Positions 49,166-58,727 of a stretch of DNA of 64,000 bases are shown piece after piece. A model generated the notes under the pieces. It worked only from the letters and a program-made list of their open reading frames with translations, did not search any database and was not told where the DNA came from. The DNA lies in assembly GCF_020080045.1 (NCBI RefSeq), contig NZ_CP083451.1, positions 2,715,001-2,779,000 of the forward strand, written 5' to 3'. The position numbers and the translations under genes were made by a program. Numbering within the stretch: the stretch's first letter is position 1; every line of letters starts with the position of its first letter. This stretch comes from Comamonas odontotermitis. Its GTDB lineage: Bacteria; Pseudomonadota; Gammaproteobacteria; Burkholderiales; Burkholderiaceae_C.

Positions 49166-50406
49166 CAGCTCGTCCCCTTGTTGAGCGCCGTGGCGACCCT
49201 GGCAGTTGCGGCTGCGTTTTGCGGCAACCGACCATTGAGCACCGCAGAAGCGAGCAGCCCTATCACCAGGCCCCAGAACGCGCCCCCGATGCCAAGCAAT
49301 GTGATGTTTGCTGCCGAGGCCAAAAAGGTGATTAAAGACGCTTCGCGCGTCTTTACATCGGTTAAGGCAGTGGCCAGGCTTCCGCCGATGGTGCCCAGCA
49401 GTGCCAATCCCGCAAGGGTGGTAATGAAGGTGGCCGGGAAAGCCATGAAGACTGCGGCGAGCGTCACGCCAAACAAGCCCACGAGGATGTAGCACACGCC
49501 TGCAGCGATGCCCGCAATCCAGCGCTTGGAAGGATCTTCGTGCGCCTCTCGGCCCGTGGCGATGGCCGCCGTGATGGCGGCAATGTTGAAGGCGTGCGAA
49601 CCAAACGATGCCATCAATAACGAGCCGAGCCCTGTGATGGTCACGATGGGGTTGGCACTGGACTTGAAGCCGTCATTGCGTAGTACCAGCATGCCGGGCA
49701 TGTACTGTCCGGTCAAGGTGATGAGGAACAGCGGAAGCGCCACGCTCAACAAAGCGTTGAGAGAAAAGGCGGGCATGGTGAATACTGGCGTAGCGAGCTT
49801 TAGTTGTAGCCCCGACAGATCGACTCGCTCCTGAATCAGGAGGAAGGCCAGCCCCAGCACCAGAATTCCCACTACCGCATAGCGTGCGGAGAATCGCTTG
49901 AACACAGCATAGGCAAGGATCAGCAATCCGGCTAAAAGTGGGTCTATGCTCATGCCGCCGAAAGCCCTGATGCCAAACTGCAGCAGGATGCCTGCCAACA
50001 GCCCGGCAGCAACACCTGGTGGGATCAGGCGGATGACGCGCTCGAACCAACCCGACAGCCCTAGCGCCACAAAAGCGGCTGCCGAGATTAGGTAGGCCCC
50101 CACGGCTTCGGCATACGGCGTTGCTACCAGGGCGGTTACCAGGAACGCCGCCGCAGGCGTGGACCATGCAGTAATGATCGGCTCGCGAGACATCCAGCTC
50201 AGAATGATTCCCGTCACGCCAACGCCGATAGAGATCGACCACACCCAGGAAGCCGTCAATTCTGGACTCAGGCCCGCGACCTTAGCGGCCTGAAACACCA
50301 GGATGAATGTGCCGCCGTAGTTGACGATGACCGAGATCAGGCCCGCCACAACGGGATGAGTGAGATCGTTCCAGCGAACGGAAGAATTTAGAGGTTTTGA
50401 CGACAT
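49165..50406 (-). CDS. BenE-family transporter
   Basis: 413 residues from MSSKPLNSSVRWNDL with about 12 membrane helices. Typical BenE motifs are seen (WSTPAAAFLV, FGSHAFNIAAITAAIATG). The characterised member is a benzoate/H+ symporter. No aromatic-degradation genes are nearby. The operon partner is yggS, and the divergent gene is a PdxR-like regulator, so a vitamin-B6-related substrate is possible. Confidence 0.85.
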   Translation of the reverse strand: MSSKPLNSSVRWNDLTHPVVAGLISVIVNYGGTFILVFQAAKVAGLSPELTASWVWSISIGVGVTGIILSWMSREPIITAWSTPAAAFLVTALVATPYAEAVGAYLISAAAFVALGLSGWFERVIRLIPPGVAAGLLAGILLQFGIRAFGGMSIDPLLAGLLILAYAVFKRFSARYAVVGILVLGLAFLLIQERVDLSGLQLKLATPVFTMPAFSLNALLSVALPLFLITLTGQYMPGMLVLRNDGFKSSANPIVTITGLGSLLMASFGSHAFNIAAITAAIATGREAHEDPSKRWIAGIAAGVCYILVGLFGVTLAAVFMAFPATFITTLAGLALLGTIGGSLATALTDVKTREASLITFLASAANITLLGIGGAFWGLVIGLLASAVLNGRLPQNAAATARVATALNKGTS

Positions 50407-50469
50407 GGCTAAACAGCGGCTCCTGAAACCTGGGATGAACACGTTGAGACATGTATTTATAGTTTTAGA

Positions 50470-52014
50470 ATGGATGGATGTTCCCTGCCACTTTTTGACA
50501 GACATACCAACCAATTGTTCAAGCACGCTCTACTTGAATCCGTTAAAGCCTGGGTCAGCGACCCGACGCAAGGCGCCTTGCCAATGCACGCTCGAGTTCA
50601 GCGAGCTATCCGACAATTGATTCTTGATGGTGCGTTGGACGTGGGCAGACCATTGCCCTCGTCTCGGGCCTTGGCGAAGTCGCTGGAGGTGTCCCGCGAT
50701 ACGGTTGAGTCCGCCTATAGCCAGTTGCACTCGGAAGGTTTCATCGAACGGCGTGTGGGCAGCGGCAGCTTTGTTTCTGAGCGGGTTCAGCGGCTGCCTG
50801 GGCGGAGCAGATCTCGGCGGAGCAGCGTCGAAGACAAGACAACACTGCGCCTCAGCCGACGCGGCAACGCCATATTCCAAAGTGGTGGCGTGCGTGACTT
50901 TCTGACACCACGCCCATTCGCACCTGGTGTGCCTGAGACACGCAGTTTTCCGCTGCAAACCTGGGAGCGATTGGAACGGCAGGTGCTGAAAGAATACGGC
51001 ACGCTGGCATTACTCCACAGCCCGCCGCAGGGTATGGAGCCGCTGCGCCGGGCTATTGCCGCTTATGTCAATCTCGAACGGGGCGCACGCGCCACTCCTG
51101 AGAATGTGTTGGTGCTGACCAGCTCCCAGCAGGCCTTGGCTCTGTGCTCCACTGTACTGCTAGATGCTGGCGACCGAATCTTCATCGAAGACCCTGTTTA
51201 TCACGGCGCCAGTAAGGCGTTCGGCGCTGCCGGGCTGGAATGCGTGCCCGTGCCCTTGGATGCAGATGGCCTACGAGCGGAGTATTTGGCTGAGGTAAAC
51301 AAGATGCCGGGAGAAGGGCCTAAGGCAGTGTTCTTAACGCCTTCGCACCAGTTTCCCACAGGAGCAACACTGTCGCTGGATCGGCGCTTGGCTATCATCG
51401 AATGGGCCAGACAGCGCCAGGGCTGGATCATCGAGGATGACTACGACAGCGAATTCCACTACGCGGGTAAACCCACTGCATGTGTGCAGGGCCTCGATCC
51501 GAATGAACGGACGATCTATATCGGCACCTTCACCAAATCTCTATTTCCTGGCCTGCGCATCGGCTACATGGTGCTGCCATCACAACTTGTCGCCCCCATG
51601 ACTGTGGCCCGTACCTTGTTAGATGGGCACAGCGCACCGATACCACAATTGACGTTGGCGCGTTTTATTGAAGGGGGCCACTTTGGCGCCCATGTGCGAA
51701 CCATGCGTGCCGTCTATGCTGAACGGCGCGACGTATTGGCACGACTGGTGCGCCAGCATCTAGCGGAATTCGTGGAACCCCAGGTGCCTTCCGGGGGAAT
51801 GCAGATGCCCTGTGTTTTCATCCGAGACATCCCCGAGCGCGAGGCCGTGGAATCCGCTCGCCGGGCCGGCATTGACTTGTTGGGGCTGACCACGCTGTAT
51901 ACCTCGAGCAAGCACAAAGCAGGCTTCCTCATGGGATTTGCCGCCCACGCTCCGCATGAGTTGGATGTCGCTGTCAAGGAACTAGCCAACGTGCTGCGTG
52001 CGTTGCGCCACTGA
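50470..52014 (+). CDS. PdxR-like MocR/GntR-aminotransferase regulator
   Basis: 514 residues. The GntR wHTH (RPLPSSRALAKSLEVSRDTVESAYSQLHSEGFI) is joined to a fold I aminotransferase domain with EDDYDSEFHY and the PLP lysine in GTFTKSLFPGLRIGY. PdxR members use PLP as effector. A possible promoter (TTGAGA at 50444, TAGAAT at 50466) overlaps the start, so the real start could be further in. Divergent from benE-yggS. Confidence 0.9.
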   Translation: MDGCSLPLFDRHTNQLFKHALLESVKAWVSDPTQGALPMHARVQRAIRQLILDGALDVGRPLPSSRALAKSLEVSRDTVESAYSQLHSEGFIERRVGSGSFVSERVQRLPGRSRSRRSSVEDKTTLRLSRRGNAIFQSGGVRDFLTPRPFAPGVPETRSFPLQTWERLERQVLKEYGTLALLHSPPQGMEPLRRAIAAYVNLERGARATPENVLVLTSSQQALALCSTVLLDAGDRIFIEDPVYHGASKAFGAAGLECVPVPLDADGLRAEYLAEVNKMPGEGPKAVFLTPSHQFPTGATLSLDRRLAIIEWARQRQGWIIEDDYDSEFHYAGKPTACVQGLDPNERTIYIGTFTKSLFPGLRIGYMVLPSQLVAPMTVARTLLDGHSAPIPQLTLARFIEGGHFGAHVRTMRAVYAERRDVLARLVRQHLAEFVEPQVPSGGMQMPCVFIRDIPEREAVESARRAGIDLLGLTTLYTSSKHKAGFLMGFAAHAPHELDVAVKELANVLRALRH

Positions 52015-52091
52015 TCTCGGCGCGGTTTCACACGAAAACGCTTTTTGTCAATCTAGACAGGCGTTATACATGGCCTACCAAATGAAAGGCT

Positions 52092-52971
52092 TTAGAGCGG
52101 CTAACAAAACCATGTCATCGTCAAACACCTGATCGGCGTTTGACGCTGCATGGGTCGAAACAAGAACAAAGAGATCGGCGCCGCGTTGTTCAAGAAGATC
52201 GCACCGCTGTTGCCGGTAGTCGCAGCCTCGGCCAAGGGAGGCCGCCCGCGGGTGAGCGATGAGATGGCTCTGAACGGCATCCTGTTCGTGCTGCGCACCG
52301 GCATTCCTTGGGAAGAGTTGCCCCAAGAACTGGGCTTCGGCAGCGGTATGACCTGCTGGCGGCGTCTGCGTGACTGGCAAGCCGCAGGCGTGTGGCATCG
52401 CCTGCATCTGCTGTTGCTAGGTGAGTTGCGCGGCGCCGGCAAGCTGGACTTCAGCCGAGCCAGCATGGATGCGGCCAGCGTGGCCAGCCCCCGGGGGGCC
52501 AATACACCGGCCCCAACCCGACGGACAGGGGCAAGCTCGGCAGCAAGCGCCACATCATTACGGACCGCCAAGGCATCCCGCTGATCTTCTGCGTCACGGG
52601 CGCCAATCGGCATGACTCGGTGGTGTTCGAGCAACTGGTCGATGCCTTGCCGACGGTGCGCGGCCGCCCTGGTCGGCCCAGACGCTGGCCGCACAAGTTG
52701 TATGCCGACAAGGGCTATGACTTTGCGCGTTGCCGCGCCCACCTGCGCAAGCTGGGCATCACGGCGCGTATTGCCCGGCGCGGCATCGAGCTCAATGATC
52801 GGCTCGGGCGTCATCGCTGGGTGGTCGAGCGCACGCACGCCTGGTTGGCCGCCTTCGGCAAGCTGCGTACTCGCTTTGAACGCCGCATCGACATTCATGT
52901 CGCGCTGCTTTCTCTGGCTTGCTGCATCATCTGCGTTCGCCATCTCACACCGTTTTGTTAGCCGCTCTTAG
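52092..52971 (+). mobile_element. IS5-family IS427-group element with TTA duplication
   Basis: The IS spans 52095-52968 with inverted ends GAGCGGCTAACAAAAC. TTA flanks both sides (52092-52094 and 52969-52971), the TNA-type duplication of IS427 members. It lies between the PdxR-like gene and the LysE gene. Confidence 0.9.
52150..52961 (+). CDS. IS427-group transposase produced across a -1 frameshift
   Basis: The upstream frame encodes MGRNKNKEIGAALF and the first catalytic Asp region to ASVASPRG. The downstream frame continues after a -1 shift at the GGGGGG run (52494-52499) as QYTGPNPTDRGKLGSKRHIITD, with ADKGYD and the final ERTHAWLAAFGKL. Frameshifting on homopolymers is common in this group, so the element may be active. 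Confidence 0.8.
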
Positions 52972-53211
52972 TGACTGACAGCTTCGGGTCGAGCAGCAAC
53001 AGTCATGCGCCGCCACTTGGAGCTGCTGGTACGATCCCTCAATTCGGCCAGAAGCCGACTGTGAACCATGATTCTCCTTGGCGAACATTTGCGATACCCT
53101 GCGAGTCGATGATCGCGGCCAATTGCGATCATATTTACCGCAATTCTGTTCAATACATCATTGTGCAATCTGAGCACACTGCTGCACATCTAGCAGATGA
53201 CTCAGGAAGGC

Positions 53212-53823
53212 ATGTCCGTGATCAATCCAATCGTTGCAATGGCAATTTTCGCCTTGATTGGCTCCATCACGCCGGGTCCGGTCAATATCCTCGCCATCCG
53301 CCATGGCTCTGATGGCAAGGCCAGCGCAGCGTTGGCCTACGTGTTGGGCGCCAGTCTGAGCTACACCCTGGTCGTCTGGCTCATGGGCAAAGGCGGCGAG
53401 CACTTGCTGGGCAATCAACTTCTCATGCAGACCATGAAATGGGCTGGGGCAGCCTACCTGCTCTATCTTGCTTGGCGCATCGCAACTGCCCCCCCCACCG
53501 AATTGCAAGGATCTGATGCGCCTCAAAGGGGCACTGCCATTAGGGCGTTTGTCGATGGCTGCCTCACACAGTCCCTGAACCCTAAGGCATGGATGGTCGC
53601 CTTGTCTGGGGTGGGCTTGTTCATACTGCCCCAAGCAGATGTGCAAGCCGCGCTGTGGCTGTTTTGCAGCGTGTCGCTGTTGGCTTGCGGTTTCGGCGTG
53701 GGCTGCTGGGCTATCGCCGGCAGGCTATTGACACAATGGCTGGCCGTGTCTAAACGTCAGAAGATCTTCAGCCAAGTGATGGGCTTTTTGCTCGCAAGCA
53801 GTGTCGTCAATATGGTGCGATGA
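53212..53823 (+). CDS. LysE/RhtB-family amino acid exporter
   Basis: About 203 residues from MSVINPIVAMAIFAL with six membrane helices. Typical motifs are ITPGPVNILAIRHG and SLNPKAWMVAL. The start at 53212 has AGGA four bases upstream; the ATG at 53197 lacks an SD. It overlaps the AraC gene by four bases. Confidence 0.9.
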   Translation: MSVINPIVAMAIFALIGSITPGPVNILAIRHGSDGKASAALAYVLGASLSYTLVVWLMGKGGEHLLGNQLLMQTMKWAGAAYLLYLAWRIATAPPTELQGSDAPQRGTAIRAFVDGCLTQSLNPKAWMVALSGVGLFILPQADVQAALWLFCSVSLLACGFGVGCWAIAGRLLTQWLAVSKRQKIFSQVMGFLLASSVVNMVR

Positions 53824-54677
53824 TCAGGAACAGCCCTATGCCATCCAGCAGTCATCACCGCATCCACCGTCACCCCGCCGCCCCTTGGGCAGAATTGCGC
53901 ATCAGCGTCAATACGCGCAACTGTTACAGGCCCCACGCACACGCGGAATATTCTGTGGGCATTGTGGACGATGGCTGCGCGACTTTTTACCATCCAAGCG
54001 GGCCAAACAGCGTCAAGGCGAGGTCGGTAGTTTTGATTGAGCCCAATGTCGTTCATTCCTGCAATCCCCTGCACGGGCACATCTGGTCCTATCGGATGAT
54101 GTTTATCGAAGCGGCTTGGCTACATCATGCGGTCGCGCGTATTTGGGGGCTTGCCACACCACCGGATGATTTGGAATTGATGTCACGTTGCGTTCAAGAC
54201 CCTGACATGACTTTATTGGTTGACCAGTTATGCCAGCCAGTTGCTTCAGAGGCTGCTGCAAATGCCTTGACCATGGACTTGCCGGCATGGATCGCCAGTT
54301 TGACCCGTGCGGGTCGACCCACGGATTGCGCCCATGCGCCTTCAGATCTGGCACCAGCAATGGCCATCATGCAAACTCAATCCGGGGGGCGCATCACGGT
54401 CAAGGAACTGGCCGATGTCTGCGCGATGAGCAGCTCACAATTCATCCGGCGTTTCCAGGCAGCGTTGGGTATGACGCCAGGTTGTTACTTACAAAATCTG
54501 CGCATCAATGGCGCCAGACAGCTGTTGTCGCAAGGCATGCCACTGGCTGAAGCGGCGCACACCATGGGTTTTGCCGATCAGGCGCATATGCAACGCGCTT
54601 TCAAGGCACATCATGCCATGACACCTGGTGATTATAGAAATGTGAGTTCGCGAGTACCCAAGGTGCACAACAATTGA
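53820..54677 (+). CDS. AraC-family transcriptional regulator
   Basis: 285 residues. An N-terminal cupin-like sensing domain (RPHAHAEYSVGIVDDG) is followed by a C-terminal double HTH (ITVKELADVCAMSSSQFIRRFQAALGMTPGCYL; LAEAAHTMGFADQAHMQRAF). Its ATGA overlap with the LysE exporter suggests it regulates that operon. Confidence 0.92.
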   Translation: MIRNSPMPSSSHHRIHRHPAAPWAELRISVNTRNCYRPHAHAEYSVGIVDDGCATFYHPSGPNSVKARSVVLIEPNVVHSCNPLHGHIWSYRMMFIEAAWLHHAVARIWGLATPPDDLELMSRCVQDPDMTLLVDQLCQPVASEAAANALTMDLPAWIASLTRAGRPTDCAHAPSDLAPAMAIMQTQSGGRITVKELADVCAMSSSQFIRRFQAALGMTPGCYLQNLRINGARQLLSQGMPLAEAAHTMGFADQAHMQRAFKAHHAMTPGDYRNVSSRVPKVHNN

Positions 54678-54978
54678 GTTGTCTGAATCCGGCCTGATCG
54701 GGTGTCCGCTTTACAAACGGTTCAATGGCTCCAATGAGTCGAAAGCGCCACTTCATCGCTCTTGAAAGCGCACCTTGGGATGTTTCTGTTTGCAGCGGCG
54801 GCTTTAAGGTGTAGTGCAGACCTACAAGGATGACTCATTGCAGTGACTGCTCTGGGCGCCACCAGTCATCGAACTTGTTGAGTTAACGCGCTGCAATCAG
54901 CCTAAACCGCCCCCACAGCGCAGTCTGCACCTTTTTGCAGCCTTCTCAGAGAGAGTCATCGGCAGTATGGGCAGGTCA
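54678..54978. other. Boundary gap between AraC gene and the second mobile block
   Basis: 301 bp with no supported gene, strong terminator or repeat. It separates a plus-strand operon from the minus-strand block. Confidence 0.5.
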
Positions 54979-55812
54979 CTACCTTCCCAATGCCCCTGTA
55001 AATAGAGCCAGACCAATCCCGCGCATGTAATCCAGGATCTTGCTCTCCTGCGCCTGCGCCGCCACATTGAGCATCGCCTCCGGCCGGTTGTACTTCATCA
55101 GCGTCTGCTCTCGCCCATTGGCATCCACCGCCTGGATCTCGCCATAGATGAGGGCTGCCTGCCCTTCCCCGTTCACGATCCACTGAAAGATCTCTGAAGC
55201 CTCCTTGTAAACAGGGTGCCGTGCGAAGGCCTCTTTCTTCAAGGTCTCGGAATCGTTCCTCTTCTGGGCACTCACAATGCCTTGCTCCGAGGACTCCAAC
55301 TCGCGCTGAGCATCACGCCGCCTCTCGCCCAGAACCCGTTCTATTTCCTGTATCTGGAACAATCGGCCATCTATTTGCTCCTTCTCGGTCAGCCCTTGCT
55401 TAGGCATTGCCCGAAACCTCTCGATCCCCCTTTGCAAGCGCTCAATGTTTCCCCGGGAGTCGGGATAGTCTTCTTCAATTCGTCGCACGATGCTGTCACG
55501 CTCCCTCACCGCACGCCTCAAAGCAATCTCCGCATCTTTGGTTGTGCGCTCCAGATAGTCGTCTCTCCTCTCCTTCAAGAAGTCATTGCCATCTGCGATG
55601 CTGCACTTGTACTGCACCACCACACGGCCCCTGTCATCCTTGAAGCTATCCCAATGGGTACTTTTGCACAGTGGCCGCTTGTTCAGACCGTTGGCAACTG
55701 TCGTGGTACGAGCACCATCGATATAACTGGACTTGACGATGTCAACGGGGCTTTTGCTGCAAGCAGAAAGAGCAATGGTGGAGCAAGCCACAACGAGGGA
55801 GAGATTTTTCAT
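54979..55812 (-). CDS. Putative lipoprotein with long coiled coil
   Basis: 277 residues from MKNLSLVVACSTIALSAC, a lipoprotein signal with lipobox LSAC. The mature part has a DDRGRVVVQYKC segment (two cysteines) then a long charged coiled coil (about residues 85-190). The C-terminus has a hydrophobic end. Family not recognised. It lies 92 bp after the next lipoprotein gene. Confidence 0.78.
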   Translation of the reverse strand: MKNLSLVVACSTIALSACSKSPVDIVKSSYIDGARTTTVANGLNKRPLCKSTHWDSFKDDRGRVVVQYKCSIADGNDFLKERRDDYLERTTKDAEIALRRAVRERDSIVRRIEEDYPDSRGNIERLQRGIERFRAMPKQGLTEKEQIDGRLFQIQEIERVLGERRRDAQRELESSEQGIVSAQKRNDSETLKKEAFARHPVYKEASEIFQWIVNGEGQAALIYGEIQAVDANGREQTLMKYNRPEAMLNVAAQAQESKILDYMRGIGLALFTGALGR

Positions 55813-55904
55813 AGGTGTGTGAAAGGTGAATGGGGCCACTGCCGCGGCCCATGAAGCGAAGCCATGGAGAGACTTCCAAGAGGAATCGCTGGCGTGCTTG
55901 AGAC

Positions 55905-56951
55905 CTATCCAGCCTCCCAAGCACTGCGATAGGTGACCGTCGAACCAGGCAGTACCGTATTGCCTGGTGCGGGCGTGATGCGGTAGGCGCATCCATAGCC
56001 CTTGAAGTCTTCGTCCTCAGGTCCATGGATGGAGACCTCGTTCGCTTTGAGGCCTGCAGCACGTAGCCGTTTGTCGTAGTCCATGTCGCAGTCCATGTCG
56101 CACTGTCCTGATGGCTGCGGGACCACGACCATGCCGGTGGGGACAGCCGATGCTCCAGCCTTCGGTCCCCTATTTGATGCCCCCTCTGCCGCTGGACATT
56201 TGGGAAGCTCCAACTCGTCCCCAAAGCTGAAGAACTCGGGTTTGAGACTGCGCAGCGCCTGCGCTGCCACATCCCGGTATTTCTGAGGCTGGCAATTGAA
56301 TCCCAAATCTCTCACCACCCAGTCTTCGGATTCCTTGGCCACCATGGCGTCAGCCCACTGCCCTACCGCCTCAATGGCCGGATCCGTTGCCAGTTCAGTT
56401 GTGAGCATTACCTGCCTGAACTGCAACGCCCTGCTCCCTTGCGCTATCAGGTAGACGTTGGGAACATAGGCATTGCCGCAGTCCCGAAGACAGTCTGCCA
56501 GGTACTGCCCTGAGCCCGTGGCTTCATCAAACGCCCCAAAGTTCAGTGCATTGAGTGGTTGCAGCCGGGACATGCCCAACAATCCACCAATATCCACATC
56601 ACACCCCGGCGAGAGTGCCACCTGGACCGAGCGTATGGCTCTGTCCTGCCCATCACTCCTCAGCACCAATTGGCAGCCTTGGACCATGTAGTGATGCCGG
56701 TGGTCTTCGGACCGAATGGCGGGACCTGCCCTTTGCTGCACATATGCCAAATTCATGCCGATGGCATCCCAGGAAATCAGTCGGGTGAGCAAGTCCGGCG
56801 TCGCTGGCGCTGGCGCTGGCTCTTTGGTGTACTCGGAGCCAAGGGCCGATTGGACGCGCTCGACCAAAGAAGAGACGCGATCTCTTGCACGGTCCGTGCA
56901 TCCCGCCAGGGCTACGGCCATGAGTAAGGCGGCGCATGTTGTCTGTTTCAT
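55905..56951 (-). CDS. Putative lipoprotein with PASTA-like C-terminus
   Basis: 348 residues; the lipobox is LAGC at about residue 18. The central part holds pairs of cysteines (SPGCDVD, CLRDCGNAY, CQPQKY, CDMDCDMD), likely disulfides. The last 50 residues (KRLRAAGLKANEVSIHGPEDEDFKGYGCAYRITPAPGNTVLPGSTVTYRS) resemble a PASTA fold, a cell-wall-binding module. Function unknown. Confidence 0.75.
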   Translation of the reverse strand: MKQTTCAALLMAVALAGCTDRARDRVSSLVERVQSALGSEYTKEPAPAPATPDLLTRLISWDAIGMNLAYVQQRAGPAIRSEDHRHHYMVQGCQLVLRSDGQDRAIRSVQVALSPGCDVDIGGLLGMSRLQPLNALNFGAFDEATGSGQYLADCLRDCGNAYVPNVYLIAQGSRALQFRQVMLTTELATDPAIEAVGQWADAMVAKESEDWVVRDLGFNCQPQKYRDVAAQALRSLKPEFFSFGDELELPKCPAAEGASNRGPKAGASAVPTGMVVVPQPSGQCDMDCDMDYDKRLRAAGLKANEVSIHGPEDEDFKGYGCAYRITPAPGNTVLPGSTVTYRSAWEAG

Positions 56952-57095
56952 GGAGGATTCAGAGATGGATATTGGTGGTCAAAGGAGCCCGGCGGATCCA
57001 ACGCACTACGGAAGATGGGAATCGGGGAATCGGAGAACCATGGAAGTCGCATAGGTTGATCCGATCCACCAGGGCGGTTTGCTGGATCAGAGGGG

Positions 57096-58019
57096 TCAAC
57101 CTTCCGCAATGACGCCGATCATTCCGAGCAAGACAAGCAGCGCGGCCACAAAGCCGACGGCTGCGCCAATGTTGGTGCCACCCTGCCGGGCCAGTTCGAT
57201 GCGGGCCTGCTCTGGTGCGTGGGATGCCAGGATCTGGTTCACCCGTTGATTCACATACTGCTGGTACCAGGCATTGCCTTTGAGGCCAAAGCCAATCGCA
57301 ATACCGAGGTTGATGCTGCTCGTAATGGAGCTGGGAACGCCAATGACAAGTTCTGCAATCAGTTCTGCAACGACTACGCCAATGAAGATCCAGGAGTAGA
57401 GATACATCTTGCGATACCCCATCCAGCCAAATCCCACCAGAAAGGCAGCCCAGTTCCAGGACAGCTGGTGCTTGCGCTGCGCTGCCTCCTTCCACTTGCG
57501 CTCGAAGTAGCCATGGTTCTTGCCAACAAAGATCTGGATGGCCTCCTGGCGGGGCAATGAAGAAGCTGAGGCAGATCGTGGTTGCACCGCCGGTGCAGAG
57601 GTCACGGCTGAAGGTGCAGCATGAGCAGATGCAGGAGTGGATACCGCTGCGGGTGCTTGTATGGCGTCAGCAGCAACTCCAGAAGCAATCTGCACTCCAA
57701 CTCCACCAGCAGAAACGTATGGCGATGAAGATACCGGAGTAGGAGCAGCCGAGAGAACAGGCACCACATCAAAGTCCAACGGTGCTTCCTGAGGAGCCAG
57801 CTGGATGATGCATTGGGCGCCCGTGCTCTCAATGGCCCGCTTGTACTTGTCAGCAACATCTGCCGTCACATCCTTCTTGACCACACAGGCTGGTTGCGAC
57901 AGCAAGCGCCCTGCCTGCTCGGGCGTGCACTTAAAGAGGGTCGCGAGCTTTTGCGCCACCTGGTGGGCATCTGCTGCAGGGTGTCTTCCGCTTAGGACAA
58001 CGTTGTATTTCTCTTGCAT
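57096..58019 (-). CDS. L7/L12-CTD-like domain fused to DUF2628 membrane protein
   Basis: 307 residues from MQEKYNVVLSGRHP. The first 75 residues look like the ribosomal L7/L12 C-terminal/ClpS-type fold (TPEQAGRLLSQPACVVKKDVTADVADKYKRAIESTGAQCII). A Pro/Ala/Ser linker of about 90 residues follows, then DUF2628 (KKHQLSWNWAAF-like WNWAAFLVGFGWMGYRKMY) with two or three membrane helices. Function unknown. Confidence 0.8.
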   Translation of the reverse strand: MQEKYNVVLSGRHPAADAHQVAQKLATLFKCTPEQAGRLLSQPACVVKKDVTADVADKYKRAIESTGAQCIIQLAPQEAPLDFDVVPVLSAAPTPVSSSPYVSAGGVGVQIASGVAADAIQAPAAVSTPASAHAAPSAVTSAPAVQPRSASASSLPRQEAIQIFVGKNHGYFERKWKEAAQRKHQLSWNWAAFLVGFGWMGYRKMYLYSWIFIGVVVAELIAELVIGVPSSITSSINLGIAIGFGLKGNAWYQQYVNQRVNQILASHAPEQARIELARQGGTNIGAAVGFVAALLVLLGMIGVIAEG

Positions 58020-58303
58020 GGTGTGGCTCTTCCTCTTGTCGTTATTGGTGACGCCGTAGAAGGACATATCCGGCAGCGGTCTGGCCTCTACAGCCCTAAA
58101 AGTGAAGCAAACTCATCAAACCAGAACGCACGAAGGCCAAGACTGGAGCAAGCAGTACATCCATTCAGCGGCTTATCAGGGGTGATTCAGTGGAAATGCG
58201 CCAGGGATGAAACTGGCAATGAAGCTGGGATCCGGCGACTCACAGATGGAAAGTCAAAGGCTGTTGCTGATCGCACCATCAGATCCATGACCTCATCCAT
58301 GTT

Positions 58304-58609
58304 TCAGCTCAAATCAGAGCCGCAGTGCTTGCACTTTCTGGCCTTGGCCAGAATGGGTTCTGCGCAATAGGGACAGTCCTTGGTCGCTTGCGCCATGGAC
58401 TGGAAGACAGGGTGCGAGCCGCCTTGCTGGGGCTGCGCACGACCCAGGCCTCCAAAGATCATCTGGAACCAGAACTTCCAAAGCTTGATGAAGCCCCATA
58501 CCAGGATGGGCAGAAAGATGATCAGACCCAGGACGATGCCTCCCCCGCCACCACCTGCCATGGCGATATTGGGCATCAACACCAAAGGCAACAGACGCTC
58601 CAAGCGCAT
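58304..58609 (-). CDS. Small membrane protein with C-terminal zinc ribbon
   Basis: 101 residues from MRLERLLPLVLM. A signal or first helix ends in a Gly6 run, then a membrane helix (IVLGLIIFLPILVWGFIKLW). The C-terminal zinc ribbon is CPYCAEPILAKARKCKHCG. It lies head-to-head with the XRE gene, 118 bp away. Confidence 0.75.
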   Translation of the reverse strand: MRLERLLPLVLMPNIAMAGGGGGGIVLGLIIFLPILVWGFIKLWKFWFQMIFGGLGRAQPQQGGSHPVFQSMAQATKDCPYCAEPILAKARKCKHCGSDLS

Positions 58610-58727
58610 GCGCGCACTCCTTTTCTTGGTATTCGGCACGGGGAGATGCCAGATTGGGTTTCTTCCTGCATCAATATGTGAAGCAAACTCCGTAGATGTA
58701 AATGTATCAGAAACGGATGCTGGGAGG

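Noticed and set aside
58380..58727. Upstream extension of the XRE gene frame
   Set aside because: It runs antisense through the zinc-ribbon gene, which has a clear domain, so only the part near the HTH is kept.
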